Below, one piece after another: positions 1-6,641 of a stretch of DNA of 13,451 bases (position 1 is its first letter; the number at the start of each line of letters is the position of its first letter). Location: the NCBI GenBank assembly GCA_947174735.1, contig CAMWKC010000031.1, positions 1 through 13,451 of the forward strand. Direction: 5' to 3'. The position numbers were made by a program, and so were the translations under genes. Under the pieces are notes generated by a model. That model saw only the letters and a program-made list of their open reading frames with translations, searched no databases and was not told the DNA's origin. This stretch comes from an uncultured Porphyromonadaceae bacterium. Lineage in GTDB: Bacteria > Bacteroidota > Bacteroidia > Bacteroidales > Muribaculaceae.

Positions 1-2032
1 AGTGAAGGTACATAAAATATATATCGCCGGCAACGAAGTTCTGTCCGACAACAAGATTAAGTCGGCAATGAAAAAAACAAATGAGAACGGCAATATTTTT
101 AATCTGTTCAAACAGAAAAAGTTTGTCGACTCTGACTATGCTGATGATAAGAAACGTATAATAGAGAAATATAACGAATTAGGCTACCGCGATGCTATCA
201 TAACCCATGATTCCGTAACACGGTATGACGACAAGACAGTAGATGTATTTCTGACCGTAGATGAAGGTAAGAAATATTATCTAAATGATATAACCTGGGT
301 AGGTAATACCGTATACCCTACTGATAATCTTCAGGCTCTCTTAGGTATATATCCGGGAGACGTCTATAATCAGAAACTTCTTAACAAGCGTCTGGAGCTT
401 GACGATGATGCGGTACATAATGTTTATCTGGACCAAGGCTATCTCTTTTCATCAATAGTACCGATAGAGCAGAATGTCAAGGGTGACAGTATATCACTGC
501 AGCTGCGTGTCTACGAAGGGCAGCCGGCAAAAATCAACCGTGTCATCATCAACGGTAATGACCAGCTGTATGAGAAGGTGATACGCCGCAGCCTCAATAT
601 GCGTCCGGGCGATCTGTTTTCAAAACAGGACTTAATACGTTCTTACCGTGAGATAGCCGCTTCAGAGCATTTCAATCCCGAGACAATAGATATACATCCC
701 GAACCAAATGACGGTGACGGCACTGTCGACATTGTTCTCAATCTTGAATCGAAAGCCAATGATAAAGTACAGTTGTCATTCGGCTGGGGCCAGACAGGTG
801 TGACCGGACAGTTAGCCCTGTCATTCTCCAATTTCTCAATGCGTAATCTGTTCAATCCTTCAGCCTACAAGGGTATAATACCGCGTGGTGAAGGTCAGAC
901 CTTCTCGATTTCGGCACAGACCAACGCTAAATATTACCAAAGTTATAATATCTCGTTCTATGACCCCTGGTTCGGAGGTAAACGTCCGAATGCTTTTTCA
1001 GTGTCGCTTGACTACAGCCGTGCAACAGGTGTAAATTATGACTATTATAACAATAATTACTATAACTCCATAGCCAACGCACTCTACTATAACGGATCAT
1101 ACGGCTCAAACTACAATAGTTATTACTATCAGAACGCATACGATCCTAATAAAGTGCTGCAGATGGCCGGTGTCTCATTAGGATTCGGTACACGTCTGAC
1201 ATGGCCTGACGACTATTTTCAGTTCCAGGCTACCTTGGCTTACCGCTGGTATTATCTGAAAAACTGGGATTACATGTACTACATGAATACCGGTACTTCA
1301 AATTCGCTGACGTTAGGTCTTACGTTATCACGCTCGAGTATCGATAATCCACTCTACACCCGCCGTGGCTCGACATTCTCTATAGACGCTACATTTACTC
1401 CTCCGGCCTCACTGTTCAGTCATCATAAAGATTGGGCAAAACTATCATACGAAGCTGTGACATTACGTGATCCTCAGGCACGTAAAGAACTTTACCGTTG
1501 GATTGAATACTGGAAAGTACGTTGGAAGAGCCGTACCTACACACCGCTTACCGACCCGGAAGGCAACTGGACACTGGTACTTATGACACGTGCCGATTTC
1601 GCACTGTTAGGTTCGTATAATAAGAATGTGAAATCGCCCTTCGAGACTTTCTACTTCGGCGGAGACGGTATGACAGGCTCATATACATACGCTACCGAGA
1701 CAGTGGCCATGCGTGGTTATGAGAACGGTCAGTTCACTCCCTTCGGTTATGAAGGTTATGCCTACGGAAGATTCGGTATGGAATTGCACTTCCCCTTCCT
1801 GCTTCAGCCGGCTACAACAATCTATGCTCTTGCATTCGCCGAGGCCGGTAACTGTTGGACAGAAGTACGTGACTTCGCTCCCTTCAATCTGAAGCGCAGT
1901 GCCGGTGTAGGTGTACGTGTGTTCCTTTCCATGCTCGGTATGCTCGGTATTGACTGGGGTTATGGCTTCGATGAAGTCTGGGGACGTCGCGGAGGCAGCC
2001 AGCTTCACTTTATCTTAGGACAGGAGTTCTGA
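1..2032 (+). CDS. bamA: BamA outer-membrane assembly factor, 5'-truncated by the window edge
   Basis: Central Omp85-family component of the BAM complex, which folds and inserts beta-barrel proteins into the outer membrane. About 676 residues are present. The reading frame is open to the window edge, so the GTG at 2 is not taken as the start; the signal peptide and first POTRA domains are missing. Visible domains: three POTRA repeats at about residues 2-88, 90-171 and 174-251, each opening with an I/V-x-I/W-x-GN pattern (for example YIAGNEV, TWVGNTV, IINGNDQ), then a 16-strand-type barrel from about 255 to 676. The conserved loop-6 motif appears as MRGY (570-573), the family's VRGF/Y, and the protein ends in the barrel-typical aromatic Phe (GQEF). 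Residues 345-380 form an unusual Tyr/Asn-rich loop, 23 of 36 residues. A strong terminator follows the gene. The identity is secure. Confidence 0.96.
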   Translation, partial: VKVHKIYIAGNEVLSDNKIKSAMKKTNENGNIFNLFKQKKFVDSDYADDKKRIIEKYNELGYRDAIITHDSVTRYDDKTVDVFLTVDEGKKYYLNDITWVGNTVYPTDNLQALLGIYPGDVYNQKLLNKRLELDDDAVHNVYLDQGYLFSSIVPIEQNVKGDSISLQLRVYEGQPAKINRVIINGNDQLYEKVIRRSLNMRPGDLFSKQDLIRSYREIAASEHFNPETIDIHPEPNDGDGTVDIVLNLESKANDKVQLSFGWGQTGVTGQLALSFSNFSMRNLFNPSAYKGIIPRGEGQTFSISAQTNAKYYQSYNISFYDPWFGGKRPNAFSVSLDYSRATGVNYDYYNNNYYNSIANALYYNGSYGSNYNSYYYQNAYDPNKVLQMAGVSLGFGTRLTWPDDYFQFQATLAYRWYYLKNWDYMYYMNTGTSNSLTLGLTLSRSSIDNPLYTRRGSTFSIDATFTPPASLFSHHKDWAKLSYEAVTLRDPQARKELYRWIEYWKVRWKSRTYTPLTDPEGNWTLVLMTRADFALLGSYNKNVKSPFETFYFGGDGMTGSYTYATETVAMRGYENGQFTPFGYEGYAYGRFGMELHFPFLLQPATTIYALAFAEAGNCWTEVRDFAPFNLKRSAGVGVRVFLSMLGMLGIDWGYGFDEVWGRRGGSQLHFILGQEF

Positions 2033-2056
2033 TAATTTTTCCTATCTCCTGAAAGT

Positions 2057-2111
2057 ATTTTCGGAGCGACGGAGGTTTTAAATTCAAAACCTCCGTCGCT
2101 CCGAAAATTTT
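2057..2111 (+). terminator. Intrinsic terminator after bamA
   Basis: A perfect 23-bp inverted repeat: left arm 2057-2079, loop AAATTC (2080-2085), right arm 2086-2108. The core of the left arm is CGGAGCGACGGAGG. A short T-run (2108-2111) follows. The arms carry A/T-rich ends, so the same hairpin could work in both directions, although the flanking genes are both on the + strand. It begins about 25 nt after the bamA stop codon, which suggests that the downstream barrel gene is transcribed separately. Confidence 0.88.
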
Positions 2112-2232
2112 ATACAGATTCATTACTTCACAGAGTATCACGAACATGTTATGCTTTACCGTGTTATATTTATAAAGATACAGGCAGAGTCATAATACAC
2201 TGTCAAGGTTACGAATTACAACATCAATCATT

Positions 2233-2898
2233 ATGTCAAAGAAATCTTTTATAATTGCTGCTCTCGCAATGGCGGCCTGTGCCGGTACGGCAAACGCACA
2301 GTATTACCAGATAGCGAACTCTATTCCGTCACTCATTCGTCCGGCTCTGTCGGGAGGACTGAATTACAAAGGTTTCGTCGAAGCCGAGTATCTTCACGGA
2401 CTCGGGGACTATAACTGCGACTTTATCGGTATATCAACAACGCAGGGATTCCGTTATTCCAACTGGTTTTTCATGGGAGCAGGTTTGGGAGCACAGTATG
2501 TACACACAACTCCGGCTGAAAACTGGAGTCAGAACTGGCCCGCCGGTTATGTAGCTCACGGCACTTCTACCAACGGTGTGATGATACCCCTATTCACTGA
2601 TTTCCGTTTCAATATCGGCGGAGCTACAGGAGCGGCATTTTTCGCAGATATACGTGTCGGCGCATCTTTCCTTGTGGGTAACAATTACCTGCGTATCCAT
2701 AACGGTTACATAAACGGTAACGAATACTTCTATCTAAGGCCTTCGATAGGAGTACGCATACCTGTAAGCACGAAACATCCTAAACAGGCTATAGACATAG
2801 GTGTGTCTTATCAACTGTTAACCAATAATTACTGGGACTCATGGAACCGGAACGTAGCTATAAGTGCTTTAGGTGGTAATATAAGTTTTGAATGGTAA
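2233..2898 (+). CDS. Small outer-membrane beta-barrel protein, function unknown
   Basis: A 221-residue exported protein. The N-terminus has a positively charged start (MSKKS), a hydrophobic stretch to about residue 18, and an ANA|Q signal-peptidase-I site after residue 22. The mature part alternates aromatic and polar residues and is Gly/Tyr/Asn-rich (for example YKGFVEAEYLHGL, FMGAGLGAQYVH, FFADIRVGASFLVG, FYLRPSIGVRIPV). It ends in the aromatic pattern ISFEW, as expected for an 8-10-strand barrel inserted by BAM. I do not recognise a specific family; it resembles the broad Bacteroidales group of OmpW/PorT-like or 'outer membrane beta-barrel' proteins. It sits alone between the bamA terminator and the skp genes, with 130 nt to the next gene. 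A Cys at residue 16 (MAAC) could mimic a lipobox, but the methionine at -3 and the good AxA|Q site downstream argue against lipidation. The barrel fold is likely; the role is unknown. Confidence 0.8.
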   Translation: MSKKSFIIAALAMAACAGTANAQYYQIANSIPSLIRPALSGGLNYKGFVEAEYLHGLGDYNCDFIGISTTQGFRYSNWFFMGAGLGAQYVHTTPAENWSQNWPAGYVAHGTSTNGVMIPLFTDFRFNIGGATGAAFFADIRVGASFLVGNNYLRIHNGYINGNEYFYLRPSIGVRIPVSTKHPKQAIDIGVSYQLLTNNYWDSWNRNVAISALGGNISFEW

Positions 2899-2999
2899 AG
2901 GCTGAATATAACCAATAACCCTAACAGCTTAAACCCTTAACCTTTATAGCGGTCTATGCAAATAGCGACACAACAATAAATATTTCGTGTCGTTATAAG

Positions 3000-3029
3000 C
3001 TCTTACAGAAATAAAACAACTCTTACAGA
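3000..3029 (+). repeat. 10-bp direct repeat abutting the first skp start codon
   Basis: The sequence CTCTTACAGA occurs at 3000-3009 and again at 3020-3029, 20 nt start to start. The last A of the second copy is the A of the ATG start. It could be a leader element near the ribosome-binding region or chance in an AT-rich spacer. The rest of the 130-nt gap (2899-3028) shows only a weak 6-bp stem (2966-2971 with 2987-2992) and no clear promoter match. Confidence 0.3.
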
Positions 3030-3544
3030 TGAAGAAACTTATAATGGGCTTTATAGTCGCCCTTAGTGCCGTAGGAGGTGCTTCAGCCCAGAAATTCGCT
3101 CTTGTCGACATGGACTATATACTGCGTAATGTACCTTCGTATGAAATGGCTAACGAACAACTCAATCAGGTATCTCTGCGCTGGGAAAAAGAGGTTAACG
3201 AACTGGCTAAAGAGGCCGAAACAATGTATAAAAACTATCAGGCTGAAATGGTATTTCTGACTGATGACCAGAAGAAAAAACGTGAGGAGGAAATCGTAGC
3301 TAAAGAAAAAGAAGTAACCGATGCACGTTATAAATATTTCGGTCCTGAAGGTGAACTGTACAAGAAGCGCCAGTCATTGATGAAGCCTATACAGGAAGAT
3401 GTCTACAACGCCGTCAAAGCCATAGCTGAAGAGAAAGGATACCAAACTATTTTCGACCGTGCATCGTCACAAAGTATAGTCTTCGCATCGCCACGTATAG
3501 ATGTAAGTAACGAAGTACTGGCAAAATTGGGTTATTCCAAATAA
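3029..3544 (+). CDS. Skp/OmpH-family periplasmic chaperone, copy 1
   Basis: A 171-residue OmpH/Skp family protein. Skp is a trimeric periplasmic holdase that carries unfolded outer-membrane proteins to the BAM complex. Seen here: a signal peptide (MKKLIMGF..., cleavage ASA|Q after residue 20), a short beta segment (KFALVDMDYIL) that usually forms the trimer core, a long charged helical region from about residue 37 to 115 rich in Lys/Glu and suited to the tentacle coiled coil, and a C-terminal return segment (YQTIFDRASSQSIVFASPRIDVSNEV) typical of the family. Length is normal (E. coli Skp is 161 residues). It lies in the conserved bamA–skp–skp–murI order and is followed 102 nt later by a paralogue. 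The family call is secure; the symbol skp or ompH is not assigned because two copies exist. Confidence 0.93.
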   Translation: MKKLIMGFIVALSAVGGASAQKFALVDMDYILRNVPSYEMANEQLNQVSLRWEKEVNELAKEAETMYKNYQAEMVFLTDDQKKKREEEIVAKEKEVTDARYKYFGPEGELYKKRQSLMKPIQEDVYNAVKAIAEEKGYQTIFDRASSQSIVFASPRIDVSNEVLAKLGYSK

Positions 3545-3558
3545 TTTGAGTAATTTTG
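3526..3558 (+). promoter_or_regulatory. Bacteroidota-type promoter for the second skp gene
   Basis: A full -7 match TAATTTTG (consensus TAnnTTTG) at 3551-3558, with a partial -33 element ATTG at 3526-3529 and a 21-nt spacer. The -33 element lies inside the last codons of the first skp gene. A start site near 3565 would leave a leader of about 80 nt before the ATG at 3647. This suggests that the second copy can be expressed independently of the first. Confidence 0.6.
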
Positions 3559-3646
3559 CACTCTGACAGCCAAGTCGTGCAATTTTAGCACACATCGACC
3601 GGGCTATAAAAGCGTGTAATAACAAATTAAACACTCTATAACCGTA

Positions 3647-4153
3647 ATGTTCAAGAAAATACTTCTTATGGCCGCTATGGTTCTACCTATGCTGGCCTCT
3701 GCCCAGACTTTCAAACTCGGTCTGGCTGATGTTGACGCTATTCTGGCTGCCATGCCTGAAACTGCTGAAGCCAACAACAAGCTACAGGAAGTGTCAGGTA
3801 AGTATGACGAGGAGAACCGTAAGCTTCTTGAGGAGATGAAACGTATGTATGACGAACTGGCTAACCTCGACGAAAGCACACCTGCCGGTATCCGCGAGCG
3901 CAAGACACGTGACTTCAACGAATATCAGCAGAAAATCGATCAGTTCCAGCAGTCTGCCACTCAGGATCTGCAGAAACTTCAGAATGACCTTATACAGCCC
4001 ATCATGCAGAAAATACGTACAGCTATCGAAGCTGTAGGTATGGAAGGAGGCTTTTCACTGGTACAGACCTACACACCTCAGTTAGTGCTCTACATGGCAG
4101 CTCCCACAGTAGACATAACTAATGATGTCAAGGCAAAACTGGGTATAAAATAA
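3647..4153 (+). CDS. Skp/OmpH-family periplasmic chaperone, copy 2
   Basis: A 168-residue paralogue of the preceding gene. Signal peptide MFKKILLMAAMVLPMLASA with cleavage ASA|Q after residue 19, then a beta segment (FKLGLADVDAILAAMP). A long amphipathic helical region runs from about residue 38 to 120, rich in Glu/Lys/Gln (DEENRKLLEEMKRMYDEL, EYQQKIDQFQQSATQDLQKL), and the C-terminus (PQLVLYMAAPTVDITNDVKAKLGIK) parallels the end of copy 1 (VDVSNEVLAKLGYSK). It should act as a periplasmic holdase for outer-membrane proteins, possibly forming homotrimers or mixing with copy 1. The two copies differ clearly in the helical arms (Gln-rich here, Lys/Glu-rich in copy 1), so the duplication is old. 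It has its own promoter and is followed by a hairpin terminator. Confidence 0.93.
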   Translation: MFKKILLMAAMVLPMLASAQTFKLGLADVDAILAAMPETAEANNKLQEVSGKYDEENRKLLEEMKRMYDELANLDESTPAGIRERKTRDFNEYQQKIDQFQQSATQDLQKLQNDLIQPIMQKIRTAIEAVGMEGGFSLVQTYTPQLVLYMAAPTVDITNDVKAKLGIK

Positions 4154-4184
4154 TACCCTCCGAGGTCTTAATGATATAGACACA

Positions 4185-4230
4185 CAAAGCGGAGCGGCAC
4201 CGACACAGGTGCTCTCCGCTTTGCTTAATA
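4185..4230 (+). terminator. Hairpin terminator after the second skp
   Basis: A 10-bp perfect outer stem CAAAGCGGAG (4185-4194) with CTCCGCTTTG (4214-4223), and an inner 5-bp stem GCACC (4197-4201) with GGTGC (4208-4212) closing a GACACA loop. It is followed by CTTAATATT, a weak T-rich tail. It starts 32 nt after the skp stop codon and separates the outer-membrane biogenesis block from murI. Confidence 0.72.
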
Positions 4231-4289
4231 TTAAAAACTAAAATACGGTCATTGCCGGTATCTTATACAAAGGCATGATATAAGCCCAC

Positions 4290-5126
4290 ATGACAGAGGC
4301 ACCAATAGGAATATTCGATTCAGGCTACGGCGGTCTGACAATACTACACGACATAGAACTGAGACTTCCTCAGTATGATTATATATATCTGGGCGATAAT
4401 GCACGTGCGCCATACGGTACACGTTCGTTCGATGTGGTCTATGACTTTACGCTCGCATGTGTGCGTCAACTGTTCAGCTGTGGCTGTAATCTGGTAGTGC
4501 TTGCCTGTAATACTGCTTCAGCCAAAGCATTACGGACGATACAGCAGAATGATCTGCCACGTATAAATCCCAATAAACGCGTGTTAGGAGTCATACGCCC
4601 TACAGTTGAAAGTATCGGCGCTTACTCACGAACAGGGCATATAGGTATACTCGCGACACAAGGAACTGTACAGAGCCATTCCTATTGTCTGGAAATTGCC
4701 AAATTATTTCCTGAAATGCAGGTAACCGAATATTCTGCACCTATGTGGGTACCGCTCGTAGAGAACGGTGAAGCCGATGGCCCAGGTGCTGACTATTTCG
4801 TAAAGAAATATGTGGATAATCTGCTCAAAGCTGATCCGCAGATTGATCTTATCGTATTAGGCTGTACCCACTATCCGTTGCTCTATCAGAAGATACGCCG
4901 TTACACACCCTCCCATATACGTATTATGGCCCAGGGAGATATAGTTGCAGATTCGCTGGCTCTTTATCTCAATCGCCATCCGGAACTGGAACAATATTGT
5001 TCCAAAGGAGGAGTAACACAGTTTATTACTTCCGAAAACCCACGTAAATTCGAGACCTTAGCCTCCATATTCATGGGACGTACTGTCAAAGCACAACATG
5101 TGGATATATGTGTATGTGGCAGCTGA
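4290..5126 (+). CDS. murI: Glutamate racemase
   Basis: A 278-residue cofactor-independent Asp/Glu racemase that interconverts L- and D-glutamate in the cytoplasm, supplying D-Glu for the second residue of the peptidoglycan stem peptide. Both catalytic cysteines are in their family motifs: C73 in ACNTAS and C192 in GCTHYP. The N-terminal substrate-binding IFDSGYGGLT (D10, S11) and the YLGDNARAPYG motif (33-43) are intact. Length is normal (about 265-285 residues). The ATG at 4290 is chosen because the first conserved strand (PIGIFDSG) begins five residues later; there is no strong Shine-Dalgarno sequence, as is usual in Bacteroidota. It follows the skp pair, as is common in Bacteroidales, and lies 47 nt before a lipoprotein gene that is probably co-transcribed. 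Confidence 0.97.
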   Translation: MTEAPIGIFDSGYGGLTILHDIELRLPQYDYIYLGDNARAPYGTRSFDVVYDFTLACVRQLFSCGCNLVVLACNTASAKALRTIQQNDLPRINPNKRVLGVIRPTVESIGAYSRTGHIGILATQGTVQSHSYCLEIAKLFPEMQVTEYSAPMWVPLVENGEADGPGADYFVKKYVDNLLKADPQIDLIVLGCTHYPLLYQKIRRYTPSHIRIMAQGDIVADSLALYLNRHPELEQYCSKGGVTQFITSENPRKFETLASIFMGRTVKAQHVDICVCGS

Positions 5127-5173
5127 CAGCAAAACAGATACTCCAATCGAAACATAGTTTTTTCACTACCGAT

Positions 5174-5938
5174 ATGACAAGACGCTACTTTTCAGTTTAC
5201 GCCTTCTTTTTGCCGGCAGTCGCACTGCTGACAGCATGCGGAGACAACAAATCAGACGAACCGACACCAGAGGAGCCCAAGACTGTAACAATCTCTCTTG
5301 GTACACTTACTTTTGATCCTGACAACGTATGGGCCGATAATAACACATCTGCCCAAGTAACAGTAGAAGGTTTTACCTTCTCACATTCTCTTTCAGAATG
5401 GGATACCGTTGAAGGTTTTACACCGGCATGTCAAAGCGGAGAAGGTACAGCTACATATACCGACCCTTACCGTGTTATAACAGGAGAAGGTCCTACAGGC
5501 TCCGGTACACCATATCTGGTTGGATTCTGGTCAAGCCGTGAGGGAGAGTCATTTGCCGAACGTTCATGTACCGTAGCACGGACCGATGGTAAATCTTTCT
5601 TACCGGAACATTTTCTCGTTACCAATACCAGTTACGCTTACTACACAATGGTAAAGGGTAACGATTTTACCCACCCTTTTACAACCGGAGACTGGTTCAA
5701 ACTTACAGCTCACGGTATTCATCCTGACGGAACTGAAAATACAACTGATTTCTTTCTGGCCTACTGTAACTCAGAAAAAGCTACCGAAGGTATAGTTAAC
5801 CGATGGACTTATTTTGATCTTACTCCCCTCGGTGAAGTAACCGGAATATATTTCACTCTCAGCTCATCAGACACAGGCGAATGGGGCATGAACACTCCGG
5901 CCTATTTTGCCTTGAGCGATTTTACCATCCTGCAATAA
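5174..5938 (+). CDS. DUF4465-type surface lipoprotein
   Basis: A 254-residue lipoprotein. The frame is open from 5108, inside murI, but the ATG at 5174 is preferred because a normal lipoprotein signal follows at once (MTRRYFSVYAFFLPAVALLTAC, written here only to show the lipobox LTAC with acylated C22). The acidic/charged GDNKSDE just after the Cys resembles the export signals that send Bacteroidota lipoproteins to the cell surface. The mature domain is beta-rich, with a C-terminal GMNTPAYFALSDFTI (238-252) of the kind found in DUF4465 proteins, a predicted beta-sandwich fold. Function is unknown; some DUF4465-like lipoproteins occur in cobalamin-uptake loci as I recall, but no btuB or cobalamin riboswitch is visible here. 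Its stop overlaps the next start (TAATG), so the two are translationally coupled. The family call is moderately sure. Confidence 0.8.
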   Translation: MTRRYFSVYAFFLPAVALLTACGDNKSDEPTPEEPKTVTISLGTLTFDPDNVWADNNTSAQVTVEGFTFSHSLSEWDTVEGFTPACQSGEGTATYTDPYRVITGEGPTGSGTPYLVGFWSSREGESFAERSCTVARTDGKSFLPEHFLVTNTSYAYYTMVKGNDFTHPFTTGDWFKLTAHGIHPDGTENTTDFFLAYCNSEKATEGIVNRWTYFDLTPLGEVTGIYFTLSSSDTGEWGMNTPAYFALSDFTILQ

Positions 5939-6222
5939 TGAATAACGAACTTACACTCGAACAGATACGTGAGCGTATCCGACATACAGCTTCGTCAGAA
6001 GAAGCCATAGAGATGCTTAATAGTTACATAGCTACTCATCCGGAAGACGATGAAGCTCTGACTTTACGAGGTATGCGCTATTTCAGTATGGGACGTCGCG
6101 CTGATGCTCTTAAAGACTACATGGCAGCCGTACGTATTAATCCTTCAAGTAAGGCGGCAATGGCCATAAGAGCCTCATACGACATACTGAATTACTACAA
6201 TAAGGACCTTTACAATCCTTAA
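5938..6222 (+). CDS. Small TPR-repeat protein
   Basis: A 94-residue protein with no signal peptide or membrane segment, so probably cytoplasmic. The start is the ATG at 5938, whose A is the last base of the upstream TAA; an open frame continues upstream to 5881 but is only the shadow of the lipoprotein gene. Residues about 19-36 (SSEEAIEMLNSYIATHPE) and 37-70 (DDEALTLRGMRYFSMGRRADALKDYMAAVRINP) form one incomplete and one full tetratricopeptide repeat, with the usual A-x(2)-L-RG-x(3)-F-x(2)-G and DY-x-A-x(2)-NP spacing. A C-terminal helix follows. TPRs bind peptides or partner proteins; the partner is not known. Coupling to the DUF4465 lipoprotein and murI suggests a shared operon rather than a shared pathway. 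Confidence 0.82.
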   Translation: MNNELTLEQIRERIRHTASSEEAIEMLNSYIATHPEDDEALTLRGMRYFSMGRRADALKDYMAAVRINPSSKAAMAIRASYDILNYYNKDLYNP

Positions 6223-6268
6223 GAGCTTCTACATCATCAAAGCGGTGATATAGGATATGTTAAAAATT

Positions 6269-6318
6269 TAATATTAACTATCTATGCTATAATATTTTAG
6301 CATAGATAGTTAATATTA
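6269..6318. repeat. Perfect 21-bp AT-rich inverted repeat
   Basis: The left arm (6269-6289) and right arm (6298-6318) are exact reverse complements around an 8-nt loop (6290-6297). The arm core reads AACTATCTATGCTA. On the + strand it is not followed by a T-run (GACATAAAA follows). Read on the - strand it is followed by AATTTTTAAC, so it would fit an intrinsic terminator in that direction, but no - strand gene is near. It may end the murI–lipoprotein–TPR transcript, protect its 3' end, or be a protein-binding palindrome. It lies 46 nt after the TPR stop and about 50 nt before the tRNA promoter. Confidence 0.75.
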
Positions 6319-6366
6319 GACATAAAAAAATCTTCTTCAGATAACGTTAAATACAAAAAAAACAAT

Positions 6367-6374
6367 TAACTTTG
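6367..6374 (+). promoter_or_regulatory. -7 element of the tRNA-Leu promoter
   Basis: TAACTTTG at 6367-6374 fits the Bacteroidota -7 consensus TAnnTTTG exactly. No good TTTG is seen at the -33 position; the region there is AACGTTAA. A start near 6380 would give a 5' leader of roughly 35-40 nt before the mature tRNA at 6418. Confidence 0.6.
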
Positions 6375-6417
6375 CAACGTATAACTACTTCAGTCTACAG
6401 AAGAGGATTATACTGAT

Positions 6418-6502
6418 GCAGAAATGGTGGAATGGTAGACACGAAGGACTTAAAATCCTTTGGCCTTTACCGGCTGTGTGGGTTCGAGTCCCACTTTCTG
6501 TA
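6418..6502 (+). tRNA. tRNA-Leu (anticodon TAA)
   Basis: An 85-nt class II tRNA. The acceptor stem GCAGAAA (6418-6424) pairs with TTTCTGT (6495-6501), with a G·U pair at position 1-72, and A73 is at 6502. The anticodon stem AAGGA (6444-6448) pairs with TCCTT (6456-6460) and encloses the loop CTTAAAA, giving anticodon TAA at 6451-6453, which reads UUA (and UUG by wobble). A long variable arm (TTTGGCCTTTACCGGCTG region, about 6459-6475) with a GCC/GGC stem marks the leucine class. The T arm is GTGGG-TTCGAGT-CCCAC. The 3' CCA is not encoded (ACAA follows the acceptor stem), so a CCA-adding enzyme is needed. Confidence 0.96.
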
Positions 6503-6538
6503 CAACAAATATCATTCTCTCTGAGAGAGTGCGGACAT

Positions 6539-6580
6539 AATGGCCGGCGGTCTCACCACTGCGGGCCATTGTTATTATGC
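6539..6580 (+). terminator. Hairpin after tRNA-Leu
   Basis: Outer stem AATGGCC (6539-6545) with GGCCATT (6564-6570), a G/G mismatch (6546, 6563), then inner stem GCGGT (6547-6551) with ACTGC (6558-6562, one G·U pair) and loop CTCACC. A moderately T-rich tail, GTTATTATG, follows. It starts 37 nt after the tRNA and probably ends its transcript. The rest of 6503-6641 shows no gene and no clear promoter. Confidence 0.6.
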
Positions 6581-6641
6581 CCACTACCCTTCCTATGAAA
6601 CCTCCTATATCAAACTAATTTAATTAACATAACCTGACATC

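Noticed and set aside
1679..2008. 109-codon antisense frame within bamA
   Set aside because: It lies fully within a well-supported gene, has no recognisable domain, and is a by-product of codon use.
2275..2290. Possible lipobox (MAAC) in the small barrel protein
   Set aside because: The -3 residue is poor and a better signal-peptidase-I site with Gln at +1 follows; barrel proteins are not normally lipidated.
2909..2945. Telomere-like AACCCTAA/CCCTTAACC runs
   Set aside because: The copies are irregular and few; this is ordinary AT/C-rich spacer, not a tandem array.
2966..2992. CGACAC/GTGTCG inverted repeat before the first skp
   Set aside because: Only 6 bp with a 15-nt loop, so it could easily arise by chance.
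5108..5173. Upstream extension of the DUF4465 lipoprotein
   Set aside because: It overlaps the end of murI and would place 22 polar residues before a complete lipoprotein signal peptide; the ATG at 5174 fits far better.
6416..6598. Open frame of 60 codons over the tRNA
   Set aside because: It reads straight through tRNA-Leu and has no protein-like composition.
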